The notes under the pieces: model-generated
Database searches by the model: none
Told to the model about the DNA's origin: nothing
What the model saw: only the letters and a program-made list of their open reading frames with translations
Translations under genes and position numbers: made by a program
Shown here: in pieces, positions 28,148-36,129 of the stretch
Layout: each line of letters opens with the position of its first letter
Position numbering within the stretch: the stretch's first letter is position 1
Source: UBA5486 sp036744795
GTDB lineage: Bacteria > Bacillota > UBA4882 > UBA10575
NCBI GenBank assembly: GCA_036744795.1
Contig: DAIOHK010000011.1
Coordinates: 3,976-67,975 of the forward strand
Length of the DNA stretch: 64,000 nucleotides
Direction of reading: 5' to 3'

Positions 28148-28948
28148 TTACTCCATTATTGATTCTAGCCCATAATAAAATCCTTCTAACCCCCGGAGTT
28201 TTCTAATCGCCATTAAGACTCCTGGCATGAAAGAGGTTCTTTCAAGTGAGTCATGCCTAATGGTTAGAGTTTGTCCTTGATTTCCAAAGACTACTTCCTG
28301 ATGGGCAATTAAACCTGGTAATCTTAGACTATGAATCCTTGTTCCAAGGTATTCGCCACCTCTTGCCCCATCAATCTTTTCTAAAGAAGCAGGTTTCACT
28401 GATGGTTCCATTACCCGGCCAGCAGCAATCATCTCCGCTGTTTTTAAAGCAGTGCCCGAAGGAGCATCGATCTTACGATCATGATGCAACTCTATAATCT
28501 CGACATCAGGAAAATACCTTGCTGCTTCGCGGGCAAAACGCATCATTAATACCGCGCCAATCGCAAAGTTGGGAGCAATCAAAAATGCTTTTCCGCTCTG
28601 CAAAGCTAGTTCATTTACTTCCTCTAGGTTTTCTCCAGTAAGACCGGTAGTTCCAATTACTCCAGCTACTCTTGCCTCAGCCGCCATTCTTATATTTTCC
28701 ATAATCGCTAATGGAGTTGTAAAATCAACCATCACATCCGGTTCAGTTCGCTTCAGAGCTGTCAACAGATCTTCTTCAATATTCACTCCTGAAATTTCTA
28801 GACCGCAAATTCTACCTATGTCAGATTCCACCCCAACTTTGTCTACTGCTCCTACCAAAACCATATCATCTTGAGCAACAACTGCTTTAACCACTTCTCG
28901 GCCCATCCGGCCGTAAGCCCCTGATACTAGAACCCGTATTTTCTCCAT
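28148..28948 (-). CDS. dapB: 4-hydroxy-tetrahydrodipicolinate reductase
   Basis: 266 residues. Nucleotide-binding GAYGRMGREV at the N-terminus and the substrate motif ELHHDRKIDAPSGTA with catalytic His-His and Lys. Reduces HTPA to tetrahydrodipicolinate. The only ribosome site (GGGGAGGTG) is about 23 bases before the ATG, with a hairpin between them. Confidence 0.95.
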   Translation of the reverse strand: MEKIRVLVSGAYGRMGREVVKAVVAQDDMVLVGAVDKVGVESDIGRICGLEISGVNIEEDLLTALKRTEPDVMVDFTTPLAIMENIRMAAEARVAGVIGTTGLTGENLEEVNELALQSGKAFLIAPNFAIGAVLMMRFAREAARYFPDVEIIELHHDRKIDAPSGTALKTAEMIAAGRVMEPSVKPASLEKIDGARGGEYLGTRIHSLRLPGLIAHQEVVFGNQGQTLTIRHDSLERTSFMPGVLMAIRKLRGLEGFYYGLESIME

Positions 28949-28953
28949 CTTGT

Positions 28954-28980
28954 ATGCGCTTTTAGCGCATTCACCTCCCC
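28954..28980 (-). promoter_or_regulatory. Hairpin between ribosome site and dapB start
   Basis: On the minus strand GGGGAGGTGA is followed by ATGCGC-TAAAA-GCGCAT and then ACAAG-ATG. Folding the 17-base hairpin brings the ribosome site to a normal distance from the ATG. No in-frame alternative start lies closer. Confidence 0.55.
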
Positions 28981-28999
28981 TAGCTAATCTCAGCTAAAC

Positions 29000-29055
29000 T
29001 TAAGAAATTGCGTAATTGAATTATTTTAAATTTGACTAAGTATCTAATTCCCTCA
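29000..29055. repeat. Short derivative of the GCATAATT element
   Basis: TAAGAAATTGCGTAATTGAATTATTTTAAATTTG matches the left end of copy A and TCTAATTCCCTCA matches its right end. The middle is missing, as expected for an internal deletion. Lies between ylmC-like gene and dapB. Confidence 0.6.
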
Positions 29056-29090
29056 AATTATAAGCTAATAGATATTTCTCAATATCAAAA

Positions 29091-29108
29091 GGTTGGCATG
29101 AGCCAACC
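29091..29108 (-). terminator. Weak terminator after the YlmC-like gene
   Basis: GGTTGGC-ATGA-GCCAACC stem followed on the minus strand by TTTTGATA. About 60 bases beyond the stop at 29168. Confidence 0.55.
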
Positions 29109-29167
29109 TACAAAATAGTATCCCCGGAAAATTGAAGTAAGATAGCCCGCCTTGAATATTTACCGGA

Positions 29168-29413
29168 TTAATTTTCTACTTTTTCCTCAGTAAATGTCCA
29201 ATCCAAAATAACTAGATCATCACTAATCTTTTTTACTGCAGTCCATGGAATCTCCTGTTCTACACGGAAGAAAAAACCTTTTCCCGGAAGTACTAGTGAT
29301 CTAATCATTGCTTGATCCAGATCAATCACAAAATCTATTTTACTAACCCGGCCGATCTTACTGCCATCTACTAAATTAATTACTTCTTTTCCTAAAAAAT
29401 CCGAAAGACGCAT
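29168..29413 (-). CDS. YlmC/YmxH family PRC-barrel sporulation protein
   Basis: 81 residues, one PRC-barrel-like domain: MRLSDFLGKEVINLVDGSKIGRVS is the usual opening, and IPWTAVKKISDDLVIL the second half. The family is widespread in spore formers and often neighbours dpa genes, as here, but its molecular role is not settled. Confidence 0.85.
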   Translation of the reverse strand: MRLSDFLGKEVINLVDGSKIGRVSKIDFVIDLDQAMIRSLVLPGKGFFFRVEQEIPWTAVKKISDDLVILDWTFTEEKVEN

Positions 29414-29492
29414 GTTTCAACCCCCCAGTAATAATTATTTTCCTGGAAGGTAAAAGATACTTCCGGCCAATTAATTCATCATCAATAATGAA

Positions 29493-29512
29493 AACCGCCA
29501 TTAAAGGCGGTT
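29493..29512 (-). terminator. Probable terminator downstream of sigK
   Basis: AACCGCC-ATTAA-AGGCGGTT stem with TTTTCATT after it on the minus strand, about 200 bases beyond the sigK stop and 80 bases before the ylmC-like gene. Confidence 0.6.
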
Positions 29513-29717
29513 CCCTATCTGCCGCATACAAGACTAACATAAATATAGCAGAGCTAAAGGTTTTTAATACAAGGGAATTACAGATAATCTTAAGCAAACA
29601 ATTTATTTAATATTTACAAAACCACTCTCTTATGCAATCCGCAAATAAAACCAAACACAAATTTTCAAGATTATATAATATTATGTCATACAAAAACGAA
29701 GATTGCAATAATAGAAC

Positions 29718-30425
29718 CTATTTTTCCTCTCCCATAAATTCCTTCAATAGTTTTTTTAAAGCTTTTTTTTCAATTCTTGATACATATGATCTGGAGATTC
29801 CCAGCATTTTTGCAATCTCCCTTTGTGTCTTGTTGATTCCATTTTTTAATCCATAGCGTAATTCGACAACTTTTTTTTCTCTTTTACCTAAAATATCTAA
29901 TTTCTCCCTTAAGCTCTCCTCTTCTAATATTGTCTCCACTGTCTCTGGAACAATATCAGAACCAGTATCCAAGATGTCCAACAGAGTTATCTCATTTCCT
30001 TCTTTATCTGAACCAATTGGGTCCTGTAGAAATACATCGTTTCTCAACTTTTTTGTAGAACGTAGGTGCATTAAAATTTCATTTTCTATACAACGTGCAG
30101 CATACGTAGCCAACCTGGTATTGTATTTTCTCTGATAGGTATTTATTCCTTTAATTAAACCAATGGTTCCAATCGAAATTAAATCATCATTATCTTCTCC
30201 AGTATTATCAAATTTCTTTACAATATGGGCAACTAACCGAAGGTTTCTTTCAATCAGAGTATTTCTAGCTTCCAAATCACCTTGTTCCATTTTCAGGATT
30301 AATTTACGCTCTTCTTCTTCTTTTAATGGTAGAGGAAAGACATTATTATTGGATATGTAAGAGAATAACCATGTAAACTTCTGATAAATCAGGTTTAAAA
30401 TTACCCCTATTAAAGGGAGTATCAT
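29718..30425 (-). CDS. sigK: Sporulation sigma factor SigK (pro-form)
   Basis: 235 residues. Late mother-cell sigma factor. The hydrophobic N-terminus (MILPLIGVILNLIYQKF) corresponds to the membrane-anchored pro-sequence removed on activation. Region 2 is highly conserved: NLRLVAHIVKKFDNTGEDNDDL, LATYAARCIENEILMHLRSTKK. Region 4 ends with ISRSYVSRIEKKALKKL. The gene is continuous, so no skin-type interruption is present. It should drive dpaA-dpaB and spore coat genes. Confidence 0.93.
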   Translation of the reverse strand: MILPLIGVILNLIYQKFTWLFSYISNNNVFPLPLKEEEERKLILKMEQGDLEARNTLIERNLRLVAHIVKKFDNTGEDNDDLISIGTIGLIKGINTYQRKYNTRLATYAARCIENEILMHLRSTKKLRNDVFLQDPIGSDKEGNEITLLDILDTGSDIVPETVETILEEESLREKLDILGKREKKVVELRYGLKNGINKTQREIAKMLGISRSYVSRIEKKALKKLLKEFMGEEK

Positions 30426-30524
30426 TTACCCACCCCCGAAAGAAAAACTTCGCGTGTTTTTACTTTATGTTTAGGAAGTGGGTTCCGTGCCAGTCCTCCC
30501 AAGACCAAATCCTGGATAAAATCA

Positions 30525-32183
30525 CTATTTTTTTTGCCTTTCCAGGCACCGACTCATCAATAAGCCAAAGATCTCAGCTGCTCTTTCACCGCCTAAAGAA
30601 TCTTCTTCCAGAAAAACCACCCCAACCAAATGAGGGTCATATACCGGAGTGAAACCAGCAAACCAGCCATAATATACTTTTTCCCCATTTCTAATTTTAC
30701 CTGCATTAATTGTCCCGGTCTGCCCAGCAACTCCCTGTGGGATCCGGGCCTTTTGTCCGGTTCCATAAAGGACTACGGTTTCCAGCATTTTTCGTAATTC
30801 TACTACTGTTTTGCTAGAAAGAACCTTTCTTCCCTTAGGCGATAGAAACCGCTCAAACCATTCTCCATTCAAATCCTGTAAACCCTCAACTACGGTCAAG
30901 GGGTAATAATAACCATTGCCCGCCACTACTTGAAAAACTTTGGCAATCTGTAATGGTGTAACTAAAATTCCCTGTTCTCCTAAGGACAAATTTGCAAAAT
31001 CATTTTTCTCAATCCCGGCAGGTAAATACCCCGCAGACTCCCCAGGTAATCCCAGCTCTGTACTTTTCCCCAAACCTAGATGTTTGGCCATCGCTAGGAT
31101 TCTTTCTTGGCCGATCATCTGTACTATTTTAATAAAAACCGGATCGCAACCATAGGCCAATGCTTGAGTAAATGTAATTAAACCATGGCCACTTTCTTTG
31201 TAAAGTGAACAATGGTACTGATTCGTACCAAGATTTATATAACCCGGATCATAAAAAATTGTTCCGGGGGTAATCTTTCCTTCTTCTAAGGCAGCAGCAG
31301 CAACAAGCATTTTGATTAGAGAACCGGGTGGATAGGGTTTAAGAGCTCGATTAATAAAAGATTCATTATGATCTTTCATACTTTTCTCAGGATTATAAGG
31401 ATCAAAAACCGGCCGGCTGGACAGTGCCCGAATCTTACCAGTACCACCTTCCAATAAGATAATAGCACCTTTTGTTATTTTCATCTCTTCCATAATCTCT
31501 TCTACTACCAGTTGCCAATTAAGATCAATTGTTAAAACAAGATTCTTATGCGGTTGCTTACCATTAATCTCCTGATATTTCAAACCCTGCCCGGGGATAG
31601 GACGATGATAAGCATCCGCAATCAGAGCCAATTTAACCACATTATCACCGGTCAAAGCACTCTGATACATAAATTCCAAACCGGAAATACCCTTTTTTCC
31701 TGTAGAATCTACATAGCCCAGCAAATGATTTGCCAAGGGTTTAGAAGTATAACGTAAAGGAATTGAACATAAATTTAAACCTGGTAGTCTATTCTTAGTA
31801 TATAAATTTAACAGTTCTGCGGATGGATTATTAATTAATAAAGGAGAAAGCAAGCTTAATTTGGACCCCCCCATAACTTCTTCTACCAGATTTCTCTCTT
31901 CTTTTGATAACAATGGGGGAAAGATTGCCAAACAACTATAGTGCTCTCTACCAGTAAGCGGTTCTCCGGAATGATCTATAATCTCTCCCCGCTGCTCATA
32001 CAGGATTAAACCATTGCTACGCTGTCTTACTGCTTGTTCTGTCCATCTTATATTTTCTACCACCTGAAGCTTAAAAAGACGATGAGCCTGATAGGTACCA
32101 AAAAGGAAAAGAAAAAAACATAGTAAACGTACCCGAAACTGCAATCTGGTCAACAAAAAATCCCCCCTGGTTAATTTAACCAA
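30525..32183 (-). CDS. Class B penicillin-binding protein with altered active-site motifs
   Basis: 552 residues: one N-terminal membrane segment (about 17-35), a PBP dimerisation-like domain and a transpeptidase domain. The SxxK motif is intact (PPGSLIKML). At the SxN position the protein has AYGCDPVF, Gly in place of Ser, and the KTG motif is QTG (VAGQTGTINAG). The general order and spacing are otherwise those of SpoVD/PBP2-type proteins. Either catalysis tolerates these changes, or this is a weak or structural PBP. It lies next to sigK and mltG, so a role in spore-cortex or septal peptidoglycan is possible but not shown. Confidence 0.82.
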   Translation of the reverse strand: MVKLTRGDFLLTRLQFRVRLLCFFLFLFGTYQAHRLFKLQVVENIRWTEQAVRQRSNGLILYEQRGEIIDHSGEPLTGREHYSCLAIFPPLLSKEERNLVEEVMGGSKLSLLSPLLINNPSAELLNLYTKNRLPGLNLCSIPLRYTSKPLANHLLGYVDSTGKKGISGLEFMYQSALTGDNVVKLALIADAYHRPIPGQGLKYQEINGKQPHKNLVLTIDLNWQLVVEEIMEEMKITKGAIILLEGGTGKIRALSSRPVFDPYNPEKSMKDHNESFINRALKPYPPGSLIKMLVAAAALEEGKITPGTIFYDPGYINLGTNQYHCSLYKESGHGLITFTQALAYGCDPVFIKIVQMIGQERILAMAKHLGLGKSTELGLPGESAGYLPAGIEKNDFANLSLGEQGILVTPLQIAKVFQVVAGNGYYYPLTVVEGLQDLNGEWFERFLSPKGRKVLSSKTVVELRKMLETVVLYGTGQKARIPQGVAGQTGTINAGKIRNGEKVYYGWFAGFTPVYDPHLVGVVFLEEDSLGGERAAEIFGLLMSRCLERQKK

Positions 32184-32234
32184 ATAAGAAGGGATTATTT
32201 CATTATATTAATTATATTCCAGATTAAATTGTCC

Positions 32235-33350
32235 TTAATTATTACCCACGTATGATTGGGCCTTAAGATGTTCGCGATAAGTCCGGGAAAAAACATGGCT
32301 TCCATCCGTTTTTGCCACAAAGTATAAATAATCAGTTTTTGTCGGATGTAATACGGCGGCAAGTGAGGCGCGGCCTGGATTGGAAATAGGACTAGGTGGT
32401 AGTCCTTTATAACGATAAGTGTTATAAGGTGAATCAATCTCTAAATCTTCATATAGCAATCTTTGTTTTCTCTCACCTAAAGCATACTGAACAGTAGCAC
32501 AAGATTGAAGGAGACGTCCTTTTTGCAAACGGTTAAGAAAAACCCCGGCGATCACCGGTCTTTCCTCTTCCACTTTTGCCTCTTTCTCTACAACAGAAGC
32601 TAGAATCACTGATTCCAAAGGCGAAAGATCATTAGTAGTAGCTTCACTTGATATTTCTGCCCAAACTTGACGAAAACGGCGGAAAAAAACTCTCAATATT
32701 TCTTCTTCACTAGCACCCTGAGCAATCTCATAAGTATCTGGAAATAAAAACCCCTCACCCGTTGATGGTGAAAAATTAGTTAACTGTGAATTAAGAAAAA
32801 CTTTATCATGCAAAAGTTCTTGGAATTTATTCAGATCAATTAACCCTCTCCTGCTAAGCAACAACCCAATCTCCCCTGCAGTATAGCCTTCCGGGATTGT
32901 AATCTTATATATAATCGGCCTCCCGGTTTCTAATTCTTTTACAAGTCGATGAAATGAAATACTACCATCGAAGGAATAGTGTCCAGCCTTGAGCCGTTCT
33001 TTTCTACCAGTCAAATATACATACCAAACAAAACTATCCCGATTTTTAATCAAACCTTTTTCTTCCAAAATACGGCCAATTTGAAAAATAGAAGAACCCA
33101 TAGGAATATCTAATATAATTTTCTCCTTAAAAACCAATGTTGGTTGGACTCCACAATAGATCCAGAGTATCTGACCACTAAGAAAAATTAATCCTATAAA
33201 CAACAATAGTAATAATAGGGATCGCAAACGAGATTGGTTTCTAAAAACTGGTCCAATAACTCTTTTGGAGCCCCGGGTAAGAGAATCCCAAATATTTTTA
33301 AAGCAAGGGAGAACCCGATTATAAGCTTGGGTAACGACGTGTTTCCACAC
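32235..33350 (-). CDS. mltG: Endolytic murein transglycosylase MltG
   Basis: 371 residues. N-terminal membrane segment near 45-65, a LysM-like region, then the YceG domain with catalytic Glu in VILASVVEKEAKVEEER and the motifs GVFLNRL and YNTYRYKGLPPSPISNPG. Cuts nascent glycan strands at the outer face of the cytoplasmic membrane. It is adjacent to a PBP gene. Confidence 0.93.
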   Translation of the reverse strand: MWKHVVTQAYNRVLPCFKNIWDSLTRGSKRVIGPVFRNQSRLRSLLLLLLFIGLIFLSGQILWIYCGVQPTLVFKEKIILDIPMGSSIFQIGRILEEKGLIKNRDSFVWYVYLTGRKERLKAGHYSFDGSISFHRLVKELETGRPIIYKITIPEGYTAGEIGLLLSRRGLIDLNKFQELLHDKVFLNSQLTNFSPSTGEGFLFPDTYEIAQGASEEEILRVFFRRFRQVWAEISSEATTNDLSPLESVILASVVEKEAKVEEERPVIAGVFLNRLQKGRLLQSCATVQYALGERKQRLLYEDLEIDSPYNTYRYKGLPPSPISNPGRASLAAVLHPTKTDYLYFVAKTDGSHVFSRTYREHLKAQSYVGNN

Positions 33351-33467
33351 GGCGACACCTCCTCTCCCTAATTATAAAGGATCTTTTGTTAAGATACAAT
33401 TATAACTTTATTAGTTGAAAAAATCACTCTATTCCGATTTAATTAAGAAAATCTAATTTAGCTTTGA

Positions 33468-33568
33468 TTAAGGAATTGCATAATTTGTGATTTGACCACC
33501 AGCCTAATTATTAAGCAAATCACTTATGTTCTGCTTAAATAGGCCTTAAAGTAATTATACAATTCCCT
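33468..33568. repeat. GCATAATT-family element, copy C (about 100 bp)
   Basis: Ends TTAAGGAATTGCATAATT and AATTATACAATTCCCTC are inverted repeats matching copies A and B, but the interior differs. Lies between mltG and the DUF1292 gene. Confidence 0.65.
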
Positions 33569-33581
33569 CGGATACAAAATA

Positions 33582-33622
33582 AACCACAAAATATCATGAC
33601 TCTCCTTAGATATTTTGTGGTT
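33582..33622 (-). terminator. Terminator after DUF1292 gene
   Basis: AACCACAAAATATC and GATATTTTGTGGTT form a 14-bp stem; the minus-strand stem is followed by TATTTTGT. About 80 bases beyond the stop at 33701. Confidence 0.7.
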
Positions 33623-33700
33623 AAATCTTTAATAAATTATTTATGCAATACCCTTATTTTACAAAGGGTCATATGAATTTCCCGGGGTTTTTAATAATCT

Positions 33701-34030
33701 TCACTCTTGATCTTCATTATCATCTTCGTCTTCATCATACTCGCCAAATTCGTCGTCTTCAAAATCTCCCCCAAAATCTTCTGTCTCCAATATTTCTAAA
33801 ATCTTGTCTAATTCTTCCTCATCAGGTTCTACTAAGATTTCTTCGCCTTTTTCATCCGTATCAACGCGGAAAACATGGGCTTCCTCTTCTTCTGCACTTT
33901 CTTGAATTTCCGGAATTAATATGACATATTCTTTATCTTCCAATTCTAAAACCCGATCTAAACTATACCTATATTCCTGGCCATCTTCATCCACCAGGAT
34001 GATCCAATCTTCCTGATTATTATGGGTCAT
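33701..34030 (-). CDS. DUF1292 family protein
   Basis: 109 residues from MTHNNQEDW (34028-34030), chosen because AGGAGG lies nine bases upstream. The opening WIILVDEDGQEYRYSLDRVLELEDKEYVIL is the DUF1292 core; the C-terminus is a long acidic tail of Glu and Asp. This family regularly follows ruvX in Bacillota, as here. Function unknown. Confidence 0.85.
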   Translation of the reverse strand: MTHNNQEDWIILVDEDGQEYRYSLDRVLELEDKEYVILIPEIQESAEEEEAHVFRVDTDEKGEEILVEPDEEELDKILEILETEDFGGDFEDDEFGEYDEDEDDNEDQE

Positions 34031-34162
34031 ATAATTCGCCCTCCTTAATTTTATAAGTATATTCTCCCCCAAAATCACTAAGATTACAAGATCGATTCTT
34101 AGATTTAAGTTACCTTTTTTATATTTATTTTCTTAGTTACAATTTATGATTTATCTGTTACC

Positions 34163-34597
34163 CTAATTTGATTTTCGGAAACTTAAATAATTGTCAAGAA
34201 GTAAAACCGCAGCCAACTGATCAATTACTTGACGCCGCCGTCTCCGGGAAAGTCCTCCTTCCAATAATGCTTTTTCCGCTTGTACCGTTGTAAGCCGCTC
34301 ATCCCAGTAAATAGGATCGACCTTGCACAAACCAGCCAATTTATTACCAAATTTCGTTATCCGTTTAGCCTCTGGTCCTAGATCCCCATTCATATGACGG
34401 GGTAAACCAATAACCAACCCTGTACACTGGTGTTTTTGAAAAAGATTAGTTAAATACTGAAAATCAGTTTTAGAATTAAGACGAGTATAAACTTCTAACC
34501 CCTGTGCAGTAAGGCCTAAGGGATCACTAATAGCAATTCCAATCCTCTTTTCGCCTACATCTAAAGCCATTAAACGTTCATATGAAAGATCATTCAC
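34163..34597 (-). CDS. ruvX: Holliday junction resolvase-like protein RuvX (YqgF)
   Basis: 144 residues with an RNase H-like fold. MALDVGEKRIGIAISD, VIGLPRHMNGDLG and YWDERLTTVQAEKAL are family motifs. Involved in rRNA 5' processing or nucleic-acid resolution in characterised bacteria. Confidence 0.92.
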   Translation of the reverse strand: MNDLSYERLMALDVGEKRIGIAISDPLGLTAQGLEVYTRLNSKTDFQYLTNLFQKHQCTGLVIGLPRHMNGDLGPEAKRITKFGNKLAGLCKVDPIYWDERLTTVQAEKALLEGGLSRRRRRQVIDQLAAVLLLDNYLSFRKSN

Positions 34598-34611
34598 TAG
34601 ATTTATTCTCC

Positions 34612-36126
34612 TTATTTTTCCGATGGTACAATCATCCGCACCTGGAAAATATGATTTGGAATCCGTTTTAGATCATTACCTCCAGAGAATTCCACAAAGC
34701 CAATTTCAGGAAAATTAGCCAACGAATTCTTAGCCTGGAGTAAGGATTTGCCAGCTACAGCTTTAAAGATCTTTTGGCGATCAATTTTACCACGAACTTT
34801 AGCTACTGCCTGTACCGAAATATCTGCCTGTTTCAAATCTCCATTTAAGCTGATTGCCCGACAAGTTATTTCATTGGAGATTGGAAGAAAACCATCAGGA
34901 AGAGTCTGGTACAGATTATGCTCTAGCCACTTATAAAGATGAGTTTTATTTAGTAAAGCCGTTTTTACTTTATATGAGAGTCGAACTGAAAGTGTACCGG
35001 ATTCAGTCCCTATGGGTTGTTCTGGTCGGGCCTTACCTGTTTCGGTCTGCACCAACTCTGGCAGGAGTAGATATCCTTCTTCTACCATTGCTTTTATTTC
35101 ATCTTTGGCCTTTAATTCCAATTGGCGTTTTGCTTCTTCTTCCGCACGGAGAATATCCTGCTCCTCAACAATCGGAACAAATTTATCCTCTCCACTTGTA
35201 AAACTATTAAAGTTTACTACATGCAATGTATTGGCTAAATGTCCCTCAATCTTAGATATCATCTGCTTCTCTACATTACCAATGGTTCCCTTTTCTGTGG
35301 CTTCTACCTCTACCTCTGATTGACCATAGATCTCGCCAGTAGGGACCCCCTGTACATAATTTGTACTCTTTTTCGGTACTACTACTGGTTTCATCGTAAT
35401 AAAGGTTAGGCCTCCCTTGGTGGAAACTACCGTTCCTTTAGGCACAATTATCGGATTCGTCCCGCTATTAATAAAAACTACCATTCCTTTTGCCGGTAAA
35501 TATCCAACTCTTTTTCGTCCGCTAGTCGAAATAGAGACTGTTAACTCATCCTGTTTCTCAATAATCTTGAGGGGAAGAATACCTTTTATGATTTCTCGTT
35601 CGGAATACCCCATACCCACTTTCCCACCAGCGCTAAAAAGATGTTCTTTACTAGTAGGGTGGATAATAATATTAACTTTCGGTCTAAATAAAAAGTAAGT
35701 TGCCACCAACAAACTAAAAAAGGTAAAGACCAAAGCCATCACCAACCTGCCGCCAGAAAAAGAACGTATGGGCCGGGCAGTTCCCTCGTCACCAGCAGAA
35801 ACAGCTTCTCTGGTAAAACCATTAAGTTCAATTGGTAGTTGATTCTGGTAGAACCCGGTCTCCGCCTGATCCAATTTATCATCTACTTTTATCCCCAAGT
35901 TTTTAGCTAGTCTCCTGACATACCTGTCCTTTACAACTAATACTAATTCTTTATCTTCTTCCTCACTATAAAATTTTAAAAGACGAAGATTAATCTCGCT
36001 CCTTAATACCGGAATCCGAGAATCGGAAAAAATGATCACTCTAGTACCGAGAGAGTCTCGTACTTTTTTAATTAACCCCTGAGCCGTTTCGTTTTTATTT
36101 ACAGGGATGACATCAGTTCTTGCCAA
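34612..36126 (-). CDS. Membrane-anchored baseplate J/gp47-like protein
   Basis: 504 residues. A cytoplasmic N-terminal part (1-145) precedes a single membrane segment (LVMALVFTFFSLLVATYFLF). The outside part contains repeated short beta motifs such as TVSISTSGRKRVGYLPAKG and NVEKQMIS, as seen in proteins annotated as baseplate J/gp47 in Clostridia near ruvX. No other phage gene is nearby, so this is a domesticated family rather than prophage. Function unknown. Confidence 0.65.
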   Translation of the reverse strand: MARTDVIPVNKNETAQGLIKKVRDSLGTRVIIFSDSRIPVLRSEINLRLLKFYSEEEDKELVLVVKDRYVRRLAKNLGIKVDDKLDQAETGFYQNQLPIELNGFTREAVSAGDEGTARPIRSFSGGRLVMALVFTFFSLLVATYFLFRPKVNIIIHPTSKEHLFSAGGKVGMGYSEREIIKGILPLKIIEKQDELTVSISTSGRKRVGYLPAKGMVVFINSGTNPIIVPKGTVVSTKGGLTFITMKPVVVPKKSTNYVQGVPTGEIYGQSEVEVEATEKGTIGNVEKQMISKIEGHLANTLHVVNFNSFTSGEDKFVPIVEEQDILRAEEEAKRQLELKAKDEIKAMVEEGYLLLPELVQTETGKARPEQPIGTESGTLSVRLSYKVKTALLNKTHLYKWLEHNLYQTLPDGFLPISNEITCRAISLNGDLKQADISVQAVAKVRGKIDRQKIFKAVAGKSLLQAKNSLANFPEIGFVEFSGGNDLKRIPNHIFQVRMIVPSEK

Positions 36127-36129
36127 GAC

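Noticed and set aside
29718..30425. Possible skin-type interruption in sigK
   Set aside because: The reading frame is continuous from pro-sequence through region 4.
34612..36126. Prophage remnant based on the baseplate-J-like gene
   Set aside because: No other phage genes are near, and the family neighbours ruvX in non-phage contexts.
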